NCBI RefSeq assembly: GCF_005222955.1
Contig: NZ_LWUA01000003.1
Location: 1-54,305 of the forward strand
Direction of reading: 5' to 3'
DNA from: Blastococcus sp. CCUG 61487
Lineage (GTDB): Bacteria > Actinomycetota > Actinomycetes > Mycobacteriales > Geodermatophilaceae
DNA length: 54,305 bases
Shown here piece after piece: positions 36,015 to 44,413 of the stretch. Each line of letters opens with the position of its first letter. Position 1 is the stretch's first letter. A program made the position numbers and the translations under genes. The notes beneath the pieces are model-generated. The model saw only the letters and a list, made by a program, of their open reading frames with translations. It was not told the DNA's origin and made no database searches.

Positions 36015-38093
36015 ATGCACGCACCTGCCCTCGCCGACACCGCCGGCCACCGCTCCGACCTCGGTGCGACGCGACGGCACCGCGCCGAGATCGACGGTCT
36101 CCGTGCGCTCGCGGTCTCGCTGGTCGTCGCCTATCACGTGTTCAGCGGTCGCGTCTCCGGCGGTGTGGACGTCTTCCTCGCGCTGAGCGGCTTCTTCCTC
36201 GTCTTCGGCATCTCCGGGCAGCTGCGGCGCACGGGCGAACTGGCTCCCCTGCAGTCGGTCAGCCGCACGCTCAGCCGCCTCGTCCCCACCGCCGCCGTCG
36301 TCCTCGCCGGGACCACGAGCGCCGGACTGTGGGTGATGCCCGAGAACCGCTGGCGCGAGCTCGCGAGCCACCTGGTCGCGTCCATGACCTTCACCGAGAA
36401 CCACCTCCTCGTCCGCGAGGCGGTCGACTACTCGGCGAGCAACGCTCTGGCCAGCCCGATGCAGCAGTTCTGGTCGCTGTCGATCCAGGTGCAGGTGCTG
36501 GTCGCCGCCCCGGTGCTGGCCTGGCTCGGGGTCCTCCTGGTCCGGCGGAGCCCGTGGGCCCGGCACGGCCACCGGATCGCCACCGCCGCCGTCGCGCTCG
36601 TCACGGGCGCGTCCCTGCTCTGGTCGATCCACACCACGCAGGCCGACCAGCAGGTCGCCTACTTCTCCATGCTCCCCCGACTGTGGGAGCTCGGGGCCGG
36701 CGCACTGGCCGCGCTGCTGCTCACCCGCGTCCGGCCGTCCGCGCCGGTCGCCGCCGTCCTGGGCTGGGGCGGCGTGCTCGCCCTGGTGAGCTGCGGCGCG
36801 CTGCTCGACGGTGCGCGGCAGTTCCCCGGCTGGCAGGCCGCCTGGCCGGTGCTGTCAGCGGTCGCCGTCATCGTGGCCGCCCACCACGGCGGGCCCGCGG
36901 GTGCCCACCGGTTCCTGTCCCTCCCGGCCATGCGGTGGCTGGGGGCCCGCTCGTACGCCCTGTACCTGTGGCACTGGCCGGTTCTCGTCCTCTACCTCGT
37001 CCTCGAGAACCGCGAGACACCGTCGGCCGTCGGGGCGACGGTCATCCTCGGCCTCTCCGTCCTCCTGGCTGCGGTGACCTACCGGCTCGTCGAACGGCCC
37101 ACCGCCGAGCGCCTGCGCGCACGCCGCCCGCTGCTGGCACTGGCCGCCGTCGCCGCCTGCGCGGCGCCGCTCGCGTCCGGCGGACTGGCGGCGACCACCT
37201 GGATCGAGCGGCAGGCCGACCGCATCGCGGCCGTCGCCGCCGACCCGGCGTACCCGGGGGCCGACGCACTCCGGACACGGGAGGTGACCACCGGCGGTGT
37301 GCCGGGTGTGGCCCCGCTGCCGCCCCGGATGCTGATCCGCGAGGACTGGCCGTGGCTCCCGCCGGAGGCGACCTGCACCACGGAGGTCCGGAACGGTGAT
37401 CCCGCACCAGTGGAGATGGAGACCTGCGTCCTCGGCGACGACGACAGGACGCGACGGGTCGCCGTCGTCGGGGACTCGCACGCCGCGCAGTGGCTGCCTC
37501 CGGTCGCGGCGATCGCGGAGGAGGAGGACTGGCAGGTCGTGTCCATCATCCGCGGCGGCTGCACCCTGTCGGCCGGATCGGAGTTCCTCTCCGAGGACGA
37601 CCCGGGGTACGACGAATGCGTCGCCTGGCAGGAGCGGCTGGTCGAGCGGATCGTCGCCCTGCAGCCCGATCTCGTGCTGTCGACGGGCACCCGCACCGCT
37701 CCCGGGGAGGACAGCGAGTGGCTGCCCGACGGCTACCTCCAGGCATGGCGGACCCTCTCGGACGCCGGCCTGCGGATCATCGGACTGCGGGGCAGCCCGC
37801 GGCACGTGGAGGACGTGCCCGACTGCATGGCCCGGTGGGGTGAGGACTCGGAGCAGTGCGCAGTCCCGCGCGCCTCCGTCTACGACGACGACCTGCTCGA
37901 GTCGGTCGCCGATCGGCTACCGGCGGGAGTCGCCCTGCTGGACACCAGCCGCTACTTCTGCCTCGACGAGGTGTGTCCCGCGCTCGTGGGCAACATCCGC
38001 GTCTACATGGACAGCACCCATGTCACCGGCACGTACATGCGCACGGTCACCGCACAGTTCCGGGAAGACCTGCTGTCGGTCATCGACTGGTGA
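36015..38093 (+). CDS. AT3-SGNH acyltransferase (OafA-type)
   Basis: The 692-residue membrane enzyme O-acylates a cell-surface glycan or glycolipid. The N-terminal AT3 domain (residues ~25-395) starts EIDGLRALAVSLVVAYHVF and has about ten helices. The extracytoplasmic SGNH domain begins with VAVVGDSHAAQW (nucleophile Ser488) and ends with DSTHVT (Asp666, His669), so the triad looks intact. In the AT3 part the usual R-x-x-R after the second helix is present as RTLSRLVP. ATG 36015. It stands alone, but the nearby sugar-transfer genes suggest possible targets. Confidence 0.92.
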   Translation: MHAPALADTAGHRSDLGATRRHRAEIDGLRALAVSLVVAYHVFSGRVSGGVDVFLALSGFFLVFGISGQLRRTGELAPLQSVSRTLSRLVPTAAVVLAGTTSAGLWVMPENRWRELASHLVASMTFTENHLLVREAVDYSASNALASPMQQFWSLSIQVQVLVAAPVLAWLGVLLVRRSPWARHGHRIATAAVALVTGASLLWSIHTTQADQQVAYFSMLPRLWELGAGALAALLLTRVRPSAPVAAVLGWGGVLALVSCGALLDGARQFPGWQAAWPVLSAVAVIVAAHHGGPAGAHRFLSLPAMRWLGARSYALYLWHWPVLVLYLVLENRETPSAVGATVILGLSVLLAAVTYRLVERPTAERLRARRPLLALAAVAACAAPLASGGLAATTWIERQADRIAAVAADPAYPGADALRTREVTTGGVPGVAPLPPRMLIREDWPWLPPEATCTTEVRNGDPAPVEMETCVLGDDDRTRRVAVVGDSHAAQWLPPVAAIAEEEDWQVVSIIRGGCTLSAGSEFLSEDDPGYDECVAWQERLVERIVALQPDLVLSTGTRTAPGEDSEWLPDGYLQAWRTLSDAGLRIIGLRGSPRHVEDVPDCMARWGEDSEQCAVPRASVYDDDLLESVADRLPAGVALLDTSRYFCLDEVCPALVGNIRVYMDSTHVTGTYMRTVTAQFREDLLSVIDW

Positions 38094-38178
38094 TCGCCAC
38101 CCCGATGCACCGATGAGTCGGGCGCCCGCGGCCGGTCTCACCCGTCGAGGGCCGACCGGCCCACCGGGAGGTCACGGC

Positions 38179-38742
38179 ATGCACAGGATCATCTTCCACC
38201 TCGGGGTGTCGCTCGACGGCTTCTTCGAGGGGCCGGACGCCGACATCAGCTGGCACCGCGTCGACGAGGAGCTGCACACCTTCTTCAACCGGGAGCTCGC
38301 GACCAGCAGCGCCTTCCTCGAGGGCCGGGTCACCTACGAGCTCATGGAGGCCTACTGGCCGACCGCGGACGAGAACCCCGAGGCCTCACCGGCCGAGGTC
38401 GAGTTCGCGCGGATCTGGCGGGACATGCCGAAGGTCGTCTACTCGCGCACCCTCGACACGGTCGGGCCCAACGCCACCGTGGTCCGCGACGTGGTCCCCG
38501 AGGAGGTCCGAGCGCTCCAGGCCCAGGCCGGTGGTGACATGGTGGTCGGCGGTCCCGACCTGGCCGCGGCGTTCCGGGCGCACGACCTCATCGACGAGTA
38601 CCGGGTGTTCGTGAACCCGGTGCTGCTCGGCCAGGGACGCCGGATGTTCGGGCCCAGCGAGACGCCCACCGACCTGCGGCTCGTCGAGAGCCGGGCCTTC
38701 GGCAACGGCGTCGTCATGCTCCGCTACGAACGGGTCCGCTGA
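38179..38742 (+). CDS. Dihydrofolate reductase-family protein (RibD C-terminal domain)
   Basis: The 187-residue single-domain protein resembles YwjB/YyaP and the reductase half of RibD: HRIIFHLGVSLDGFFEGPD at the start, FLEGRVTYELM, VVYSRTLD, MVVGGPDLAAAF and DEYRVFVNPVLLGQGRRMF. NADPH-dependent reductase fold; substrate unknown. ATG 38179 has GGGAGG 7 nt upstream and removes a long in-frame extension that belongs to the acyltransferase region. Confidence 0.9.
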   Translation: MHRIIFHLGVSLDGFFEGPDADISWHRVDEELHTFFNRELATSSAFLEGRVTYELMEAYWPTADENPEASPAEVEFARIWRDMPKVVYSRTLDTVGPNATVVRDVVPEEVRALQAQAGGDMVVGGPDLAAAFRAHDLIDEYRVFVNPVLLGQGRRMFGPSETPTDLRLVESRAFGNGVVMLRYERVR

Positions 38743-38752
38743 CCGGGCCCCG

Positions 38753-39643
38753 TCACCGGCCGACGGACTCCCGGCACCCGGACCCCAGCGCACGCGCGGC
38801 GGTCTCCAGCACCGCGACGACGTCCCGGCCGAAGACGACGTCGCACGGGTGCGACCCGCCGGTCAGCGCCGCCGCCAGCAGGTCGTCGACGGCGAGACCG
38901 AACGCCGGCACCGCAGAACCGCCCTCCGGCAGCAGCACCAGCCGGCCGGCGTCGCCGTGCACGAAGAACTCCACGCCCGTGGACATCGGCGCCACCGTGA
39001 GCGACAGCGTGACCGTCGAGACGGCTCCCGACTCGTGGGTCAGCACCAGGTGCACCGTGTCCCCGCGTCCCGTACCACCTTGGACGGCGACGACCGCCCC
39101 CAACGCAGGGACGAGCACCGAGAGCGCGTGCGGCCCGAGGTCCCACAGCGCTCCCCGTTCCTGACGCCAGGCCGAGGTGGCGTAGGGGGTCCCGGCCACC
39201 GAGGCCAGCCACGAGCCGGCTCCCCCGGCGAGCTGCGTCCGGCCGGCCTGCGCCAGCCAGGACGCCGTCGCCGCCTGGAACCGGAGCGTGAAGAAGACGA
39301 TCGTGGCGACGCCGGCCGAGCGCGCCGCGGCCACCACCCGGTCGGCGGCCGCGGTCGACAGGGCGACCGGCTTGTCCAGCAGGAGGTGCTTGCCGGCCGC
39401 GGCCGCGCGCTCGGCCAGCGGGGCCTGCACGTCCGGCGGCAGGGCGATCGCCACGGCGTCGACCGCGCCGAGCAGCTCGTCGAGGTCGCCGAACCCGGGG
39501 ACGTCGAACTCCGCACCCAGCGCCTTCGCACGGCCCAGGTCCCGGCCCCAGACGCCGACCAGGTCCGCGGCGGGATGGTCGGCGAGCGCGGGGGCGTGCA
39601 CGGTCCGGGCCCAGTGGCCCGTGCCGAGCAGGCCGAAGCGCAT
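38753..39643 (-). CDS. Gfo/Idh/MocA family oxidoreductase
   Basis: NAD(P)-dependent sugar or cyclitol dehydrogenase of 296 residues: FGLLGTGHWARTVHAP (Rossmann), VAIALPPDVQAPLAERAAAA, HLLLDKPVALS (the EKP-like lysine motif appears as DKP) and GALWDLGPHALSVL. It is shorter than many family members (about 330-380). It lies 3 nt after upp in the same direction; the pair is probably co-transcribed without a clear pathway link. Confidence 0.9.
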   Translation of the reverse strand: MRFGLLGTGHWARTVHAPALADHPAADLVGVWGRDLGRAKALGAEFDVPGFGDLDELLGAVDAVAIALPPDVQAPLAERAAAAGKHLLLDKPVALSTAAADRVVAAARSAGVATIVFFTLRFQAATASWLAQAGRTQLAGGAGSWLASVAGTPYATSAWRQERGALWDLGPHALSVLVPALGAVVAVQGGTGRGDTVHLVLTHESGAVSTVTLSLTVAPMSTGVEFFVHGDAGRLVLLPEGGSAVPAFGLAVDDLLAAALTGGSHPCDVVFGRDVVAVLETAARALGSGCRESVGR

Positions 39644-39646
39644 CGG

Positions 39647-40270
39647 TCAGACCGCGCCGAATTGGCGGTCGCCCGCGTCGCCGAGCCCCGGCACGATGTA
39701 CGCCTTGTCGTTCAGCCCCTCGTCGACGCTGGCGGTGAACACCCGCAGCGGCAGGCCGCTGGCCTCCAGGCGCGCGATGCCCTCGGGTGCGGCCAGCGCG
39801 CAGAGCACCGTGATCTCGGTGGCCCCGCGCTCGGTGAGCAGGCTGCAGCAGTGCACGAGCGAGCCCCCCGTCGCCAGCATCGGGTCGAGCACGAACACGT
39901 GCCGGTCGACCAGCGACTCGGGCAGGGAGGCCATGTACGCCTCGGGCTGCAGGGTCTCCTCGTTGCGCGCCAGCCCGACGAAGCCCATCTGCGCCTCGGG
40001 CAGCATCCCGTGCGCGGTGTCGGCCATCCCCAGCCCGGCCCGCAGCACCGGCACGATCAGCGGGGGCGCGGCCAGCCGGTAGCCCGTCGTCGCCACCACC
40101 GGAGTCCGGATCGGCTCCTCGGCGAGCGCGAGCTCGCGGGTGGCCTCGTACACCAGCATCTGGGTCAGCTCGCGCAGCGCGGCGCGGAACGCGGCGTTGT
40201 CGGTGCGCTCGTCGCGCATGCGGGCCAGCCGGGCGCGGGCCAGCGGATGGTCGACGACGGTGAGCTGCAC
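39647..40270 (-). CDS. upp: Uracil phosphoribosyltransferase
   Basis: Uracil + PRPP to UMP. The 207-residue protein shows [16 protein letters not shown] at the N terminus, [33 protein letters not shown] (PRPP loop) and the C-terminal [15 protein letters not shown]. The GTG at 40270 is chosen over the in-frame GTG at 40279, because a TAGCGT -10 box (40278-40283) overlaps the outer codon and ends 7 nt before 40270. This fits a leaderless mRNA and the family's usual start. Confidence 0.95.
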   Translation of the reverse strand: MQLTVVDHPLARARLARMRDERTDNAAFRAALRELTQMLVYEATRELALAEEPIRTPVVATTGYRLAAPPLIVPVLRAGLGMADTAHGMLPEAQMGFVGLARNEETLQPEAYMASLPESLVDRHVFVLDPMLATGGSLVHCCSLLTERGATEITVLCALAAPEGIARLEASGLPLRVFTASVDEGLNDKAYIVPGLGDAGDRQFGAV

Positions 40271-40277
40271 GCTCGAC

Positions 40278-40283
40278 ACGCTA
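40278..40283 (-). promoter_or_regulatory. Leaderless -10 box for upp
   Basis: Minus-strand TAGCGT, 7-nt gap, GTG 40270. Because the box covers an alternative upstream GTG, it decides the start. Confidence 0.6.
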
Positions 40284-40359
40284 TCGGCCGGGTCGGGAGT
40301 GGCCCACGTCTCCCACCGGCTGCCCCGTCACTGGGGCGGAGACGGCGCCCCACATCTGG

Positions 40360-40365
40360 CAGGGT
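40360..40365 (+). promoter_or_regulatory. Possible leaderless -10 box for the acidic duplicated protein
   Basis: CAGGGT (NANNNT) with a 6-nt gap to GTG 40372; same geometry as the neighbouring leaderless genes but with C in the first position. Confidence 0.4.
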
Positions 40366-40371
40366 GTCCCC

Positions 40372-41766
40372 GTGGCCAGGCCCAGCATCGTCCCCATCGC
40401 ACTCACCCTCGACGACCGGACGGGCTACACGCTGTGGGCCCCGCCGTGGGAGGAGGACGGCGAGGAGTGGCAGGCCTTCCTCGGCACCACGGTCGACGTC
40501 CCCGCGGACATCAACGACGACGATCCGGAGAACCCGGTCCCCACCGCCGTCGTCCACCTGTTCCCCACCCCGGCCGCGCTGGCCGCCTTCTGCCGGACCA
40601 GCACCGACCACGACCTCGCCGACCACCCCGTGTGGCCGGTGGTGGTCGGGCTGGGTGCGGCGGACCTGACCCCGGACGACGACCACCGCTACGACCTCGA
40701 CGGCGTCTACGACGTCGCCGCGGAGGATCCCGACCGCTGGGCCGTCGAGGAACTGGCCGCGACGATCGACATCGTCAGCCGGCTGGCCGAGTGCCTCGAC
40801 GCGAGCGACGAGGACGACGACGACCTCAGCGACGACGAGACCCAGTTCGAGGCGGTCGCCGAGCTGATGGCCAAGCCAGAGATCGGCTCGCTAGGGCTGG
40901 GCCCCGACGCGTTCATCGGCCGGTCCGGGGAGGACGCCTGGCTCGGGGTGGGCGGCGCGCTGGACGACCTGTGGGAGGACGTGATCGAGGAGCTCGGCGA
41001 GCACCTCGACTGGACCGGCGCCGGCACCGTCGAGGTCGCCGACTACCCGCCGGCCTCCGAGGCGGCCGAGGTGCCGCTCGCCGACGACGAGGACGACACG
41101 GACGACGACCTGGACGACATCGAGCCGGTCGACGTGCGCCCCACGGCGTCGGGCGTGCGCACGATCGCCCGCGGCGGCGGTGGGCTCACCCACGACCCCG
41201 CCGCCGTCGCGAAGGCGGCCGAGTTCTGGGAGGGCGTCGGCATCCTGCCGGTCGAGGTCGTCGTGCCCGACGGCACCGGGCTGACCCTGCGCTGCTACGT
41301 CGACGACGTCGCCCGCTTCCTGGGCCGCGACGGCGAGGTCTTCCTGTTCGACACCCCGGCCGACCTGGCCCGCTTCTGCGCCGGTCCCGAGAACCACGAC
41401 CTCACCGAGATCGCCTCCTGGCCCGAGGTCGCCGCCACCGACACCCCGCCGCTGCCGGCGGAGCAGGACCGCTACGACCTCACCGAGCTGAGCGAGGTGC
41501 TCGCCGAGGTCTCCGACGGCGCCACCGGACTGGTCACCCACCAGGCGTTCGCGCAGCCGGTGGAGGGCGTGCGGGACCTGGCGGAGTACACGGGGCTCGG
41601 CAGGGTCGAGGAGCTCCTGTCCCCCACCACCCCGCTGGGCCGGGCCGTGGCCCGGGGCGAGCGCGAACCCGACGCGACCCTCCGGCAGGAAGATGCGGCG
41701 GCCGTCCGTCCCGCCTGGGACGAGATCGTCACGCTGATCAGCGGGAAGCTCGTCTTCCGCGGCTGA
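40372..41766 (+). CDS. Acidic cytoplasmic protein with internal domain duplication, unknown function
   Basis: The 464-residue protein has no signal or membrane segment. It consists of two copies of a roughly 130-residue unit. Landmarks in copy 1: VHLFPTPAALAAFCRTSTDH then HRYDLDGVYDVAAED. In copy 2: VFLFDTPADLARFCAGPENH then DRYDLTELSEVLAEV. The copies are joined by a very acidic linker (DEDDDDLSDDE; DDEDDTDDDLDD). The C-terminal part has WDEIVTLISGKLVF. Similar actinobacterial proteins are sometimes labelled primosomal, which I cannot support from sequence. It stands alone between upp and a terminator shared with the helicase gene. Confidence 0.82.
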   Translation: MARPSIVPIALTLDDRTGYTLWAPPWEEDGEEWQAFLGTTVDVPADINDDDPENPVPTAVVHLFPTPAALAAFCRTSTDHDLADHPVWPVVVGLGAADLTPDDDHRYDLDGVYDVAAEDPDRWAVEELAATIDIVSRLAECLDASDEDDDDLSDDETQFEAVAELMAKPEIGSLGLGPDAFIGRSGEDAWLGVGGALDDLWEDVIEELGEHLDWTGAGTVEVADYPPASEAAEVPLADDEDDTDDDLDDIEPVDVRPTASGVRTIARGGGGLTHDPAAVAKAAEFWEGVGILPVEVVVPDGTGLTLRCYVDDVARFLGRDGEVFLFDTPADLARFCAGPENHDLTEIASWPEVAATDTPPLPAEQDRYDLTELSEVLAEVSDGATGLVTHQAFAQPVEGVRDLAEYTGLGRVEELLSPTTPLGRAVARGEREPDATLRQEDAAAVRPAWDEIVTLISGKLVFRG

Positions 41767-41798
41767 CCGGAAGCGGACACCACGCGTCCCCCCTCACG

Positions 41799-41844
41799 GA
41801 ACTGGGTCCCGCCTCGCCGTCGACGGAGAGGTGGGACCCAGTTC
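41799..41844. terminator. Bidirectional terminator after the acidic-protein and helicase genes
   Basis: GAACTGGGTCCCGCCTC, a 12-nt loop that itself contains GTCGAC, then GAGGTGGGACCCAGTTC: a 17-bp stem with one G-T pair between convergent genes. Confidence 0.85.
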
Positions 41845-41877
41845 GACCAGGAGACCTGATCACCACGGAGCAGGCGG

Positions 41878-43341
41878 TCAGCTGCCCTGGCGCGGGGGAC
41901 GCGCGGCGCGCTCGCCGCCGAAGCGCCGGTCACCGCCGGAGCGCGGGCCGCGGTCGCCGTACGAGCGACGCGGGCCACCTCGGTGACCGCCGGGGCGGTC
42001 GCCGTCGCGGCGCGGGCGCCCACCGGGACCGCCGCCGCCGCGACGCATGTCGCGCTGGGTGCGCTCCTTGGGCTCCACGGCCACACCCGAGGCGATGAGC
42101 TCGAGGATCGGCCGGTCGCCCGGACGCGTCCGGTCCAGCGGCGGGTCGACCTTGGCGGTGCGGAACCGGCGCTTGGCCTGACCGACCTGGTCGGGCAGCA
42201 GCAGCGAGACGACGACGCCGCCGGCACCGGCGCGGGCCGTGCGGCCCGAGCGGTGCAGGTAGGTCTTCGCGTCGGCCGGCGGGTCGTAGTGCAGCACCAG
42301 CGAGACGTCGTCGACGTGGATGCCGCGCGCGGCGACGTCGGTGGCGACGAGCACCGGCGACCGGGCGTCGGTGAACTCCTCCAGCGCGCGCCGGCGGGCC
42401 GACTGCGGCAGCCCGCCGTGGATCGCCTCGGCCTTGATCCCGGCGGCCTTGAGGTTCTCGGCCAGCCGGTCCACGCCCAGCTGCGTGCGGGCGAAGATGA
42501 TCGTGCGGCCCGGGCGGGAGGCCAGCTCGGTGGCCACCTGCAGCTTGTCGCGGAAGGCCAGCGTGAACGCCAGGTGCTCGGCCGGCGGGGCGTCGTCGCC
42601 CTGGCGCTTGACCTCGTGCCGCGCCGGGTCCTTGAGGTAGCGGCGGACCAGGGAGTCGACCTCGCCGTCCAGCGTCGCCGAGAACAGCAGGCGCTGGGCG
42701 TCGCGGGCGGTCTGGTCGAGCAGCTCCTTGACCACCGGGAGGAAGCCGAGGTCGGCCATGAAGTCGGCCTCGTCCAGGACGGTGACGGCGACCTCGGCGA
42801 GGGTCGCCTCGCCCTGGTTGATCAGGTCCTGCAGCCGGCCGGGGGTGGCGATGACGACGTCGACACCGCGACGAAGCTGCTGGATCTGGCGGTACATGGG
42901 CGCGCCGCCGTAGACGGTGGCGAGCTGGACGCCGGTGGCCTGGCCGAGGGGGGCCAGGTTGTCGTGCACCTGCTGGGCGAGCTCGCGGGTCGGCACGAGC
43001 ACCAGCCCGCGCGGAGCGCGCCGACCGTTCTTGACGTCGCGGCCGATGCGGGCCAGCAGCGGCAGGCCGAAGGCCAGGGTCTTGCCCGAGCCGGTGGCCG
43101 CCTTGCCCAGCACGTCGCGCCCGGCGAGGGCGTCCGGCAGGGCCGAGGTCTGGATGGCGAAGGGGCGGTGGATGCCGCGGCGCTCGAGCGCGGTGACCAG
43201 CTGCTGGGGCAGGCCCAGCTGGCCGAAGGTCGGGCCTTCGGGCTCCGCGGGCGTGGCCTCCGCGGGGGTGTTCTCGACGTTCTGGTTCAGGGTGTTGTCG
43301 GCGTCGTTCGACTCGAACGACACAGGGTGGACCACAGTCAT
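41878..43341 (-). CDS. DEAD-box RNA helicase
   Basis: ATP-dependent RNA helicase of 487 residues. Motifs in order: FGQLGLPQQLVTALERRGI, Q motif FAIQTSALP, Walker A KAATGSGKT, PTRELA, TPGRL, VLDEADFM, FSAT, FARTQLGVDRL, VATDVAARGIHVDDVSLV and HRSGRTARAG. The C-terminal 75 residues are Arg/Gly-rich, a typical RNA-binding tail. RhlE/CsdA-like; in actinobacteria such helicases are often cold-induced. ATG 43341 (MTVVHPVSF) is used because upstream in-frame residues are translated leader. The leader of about 170 nt is structured. Confidence 0.93.
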   Translation of the reverse strand: MTVVHPVSFESNDADNTLNQNVENTPAEATPAEPEGPTFGQLGLPQQLVTALERRGIHRPFAIQTSALPDALAGRDVLGKAATGSGKTLAFGLPLLARIGRDVKNGRRAPRGLVLVPTRELAQQVHDNLAPLGQATGVQLATVYGGAPMYRQIQQLRRGVDVVIATPGRLQDLINQGEATLAEVAVTVLDEADFMADLGFLPVVKELLDQTARDAQRLLFSATLDGEVDSLVRRYLKDPARHEVKRQGDDAPPAEHLAFTLAFRDKLQVATELASRPGRTIIFARTQLGVDRLAENLKAAGIKAEAIHGGLPQSARRRALEEFTDARSPVLVATDVAARGIHVDDVSLVLHYDPPADAKTYLHRSGRTARAGAGGVVVSLLLPDQVGQAKRRFRTAKVDPPLDRTRPGDRPILELIASGVAVEPKERTQRDMRRGGGGPGGRPRRDGDRPGGHRGGPRRSYGDRGPRSGGDRRFGGERAARPPRQGS

Positions 43342-43600
43342 GCGGGGTGGGGCTCCGATACAGCTCGGAGCGCGTCCCGTGGAAGTGAGGAGGGGCGGCG
43401 AGAGCCGGCGTCCTCGCAGGCGATCGCCCACGCCCGGGAGGACGCGCGATCTGCACGGATGCGCTCGTGCCCAGACGTTCCGTCCGGGAGGATGACCGGC
43501 CGAATGCCGGTACCCCCAGGCTAGCAGCGGAGATGGCCCCGCGATTCCCCGGAACGGGGTGGGGACCGTCACGCTCCGTCAGCGCGGCGGTGTCAGCCGG
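43342..43600 (-). promoter_or_regulatory. Long structured leader and promoter of the DEAD-box helicase gene
   Basis: TAGCCT on the minus strand at 43518-43523 is the best -10 box, predicting a leader of about 170 nt. Hairpins: ACCGGC-cgaat-GCCGGT (43495-43511) at the predicted 5' end, and GCTCCGA-tacagc-TCGGAGC (43352-43371) about 10 nt before the start codon, which could mask the weak ribosome-binding region. No other gene is seen. Confidence 0.45.
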
Positions 43601-44413
43601 TCAGCGGTCGTGCCAGCGGAACGTGCGCACGCACAGGATCAGGCCCAGCACGCACCAGATGCCCAGCACCAGGGCGACCCGGCCCAGCTCCCAGGACCCG
43701 GCGGGCTCGTCGGCGGCCAGCGCGTCGGGCAGGAACACCGAGCGGAACCCCTGCGCCATCCACTTCAGCGGGAAGAGCGAGGCGAAGGTCTGCATCCAGG
43801 TCGGGATCTCGCTGAACTGGAAGAAGACTCCGGAGATGAACTGCAGCAGCAGCGCGAACGGGGTCACGGTGGCCGACGCCGAGCGGCCGTTCTTCGCCAG
43901 GCTGGAGATCGCGATGCCCAGCAGCGTGCACGCGGCGGCGCCGAGCGTCGCGACCCAGGCGAAGGTCAGCCAGTCGGTGCCGGACGGCAGGTCGATGTCG
44001 TAGAAGACGACGCCGATCAGCAGCAGGACGACGATGCTGGCCAGCGAGACCGCCAGGACCTGGACGACCTTGCCCACGAAGTACGCGCTGGGCGGCATCG
44101 GGGTGCCGGCCAGGTGCTTGAGGGTGCCGTCGGACCGCTCGGTGGCGATGCTGATCGCCATGTTCTGCAGGCTGGCGCCGAGGATGCCGGCGGCGATGAT
44201 CCCGGCCATGAAGTACTGGGTGAAGGTGACCCCGGAGCCGAGGTCGTAGTCCAGCACGGCGCCGAAGACCACCAGCAGCAGCACCGGCAGCAGCAGCGTG
44301 AAGACGACGGACTCGCGCTGGCGGAAGAACTCCTTGAGCTCCACGGCGCTGCGCGAGCGGTAGACCGACGGCAGCGCCGGGAGCGCGGTGCGGTCGGGCG
44401 TGGTCGTCGTCAT
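43601..44413 (-). CDS. ABC-2 type transporter permease
   Basis: Membrane subunit of an exporter, 270 residues with six transmembrane helices. N-terminal cytoplasmic stretch YRSRSAVELKEFFRQRESVV, then LLPVLLLVVFG, and the conserved ABC-2 segment TERSDGTLKHLAGTPMPPSAYFVGK. ATG 44413 overlaps the ATPase stop (ATGA). Likely a drug or lipid exporter; substrate unknown. Confidence 0.93.
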   Translation of the reverse strand: MTTTTPDRTALPALPSVYRSRSAVELKEFFRQRESVVFTLLLPVLLLVVFGAVLDYDLGSGVTFTQYFMAGIIAAGILGASLQNMAISIATERSDGTLKHLAGTPMPPSAYFVGKVVQVLAVSLASIVVLLLIGVVFYDIDLPSGTDWLTFAWVATLGAAACTLLGIAISSLAKNGRSASATVTPFALLLQFISGVFFQFSEIPTWMQTFASLFPLKWMAQGFRSVFLPDALAADEPAGSWELGRVALVLGIWCVLGLILCVRTFRWHDR

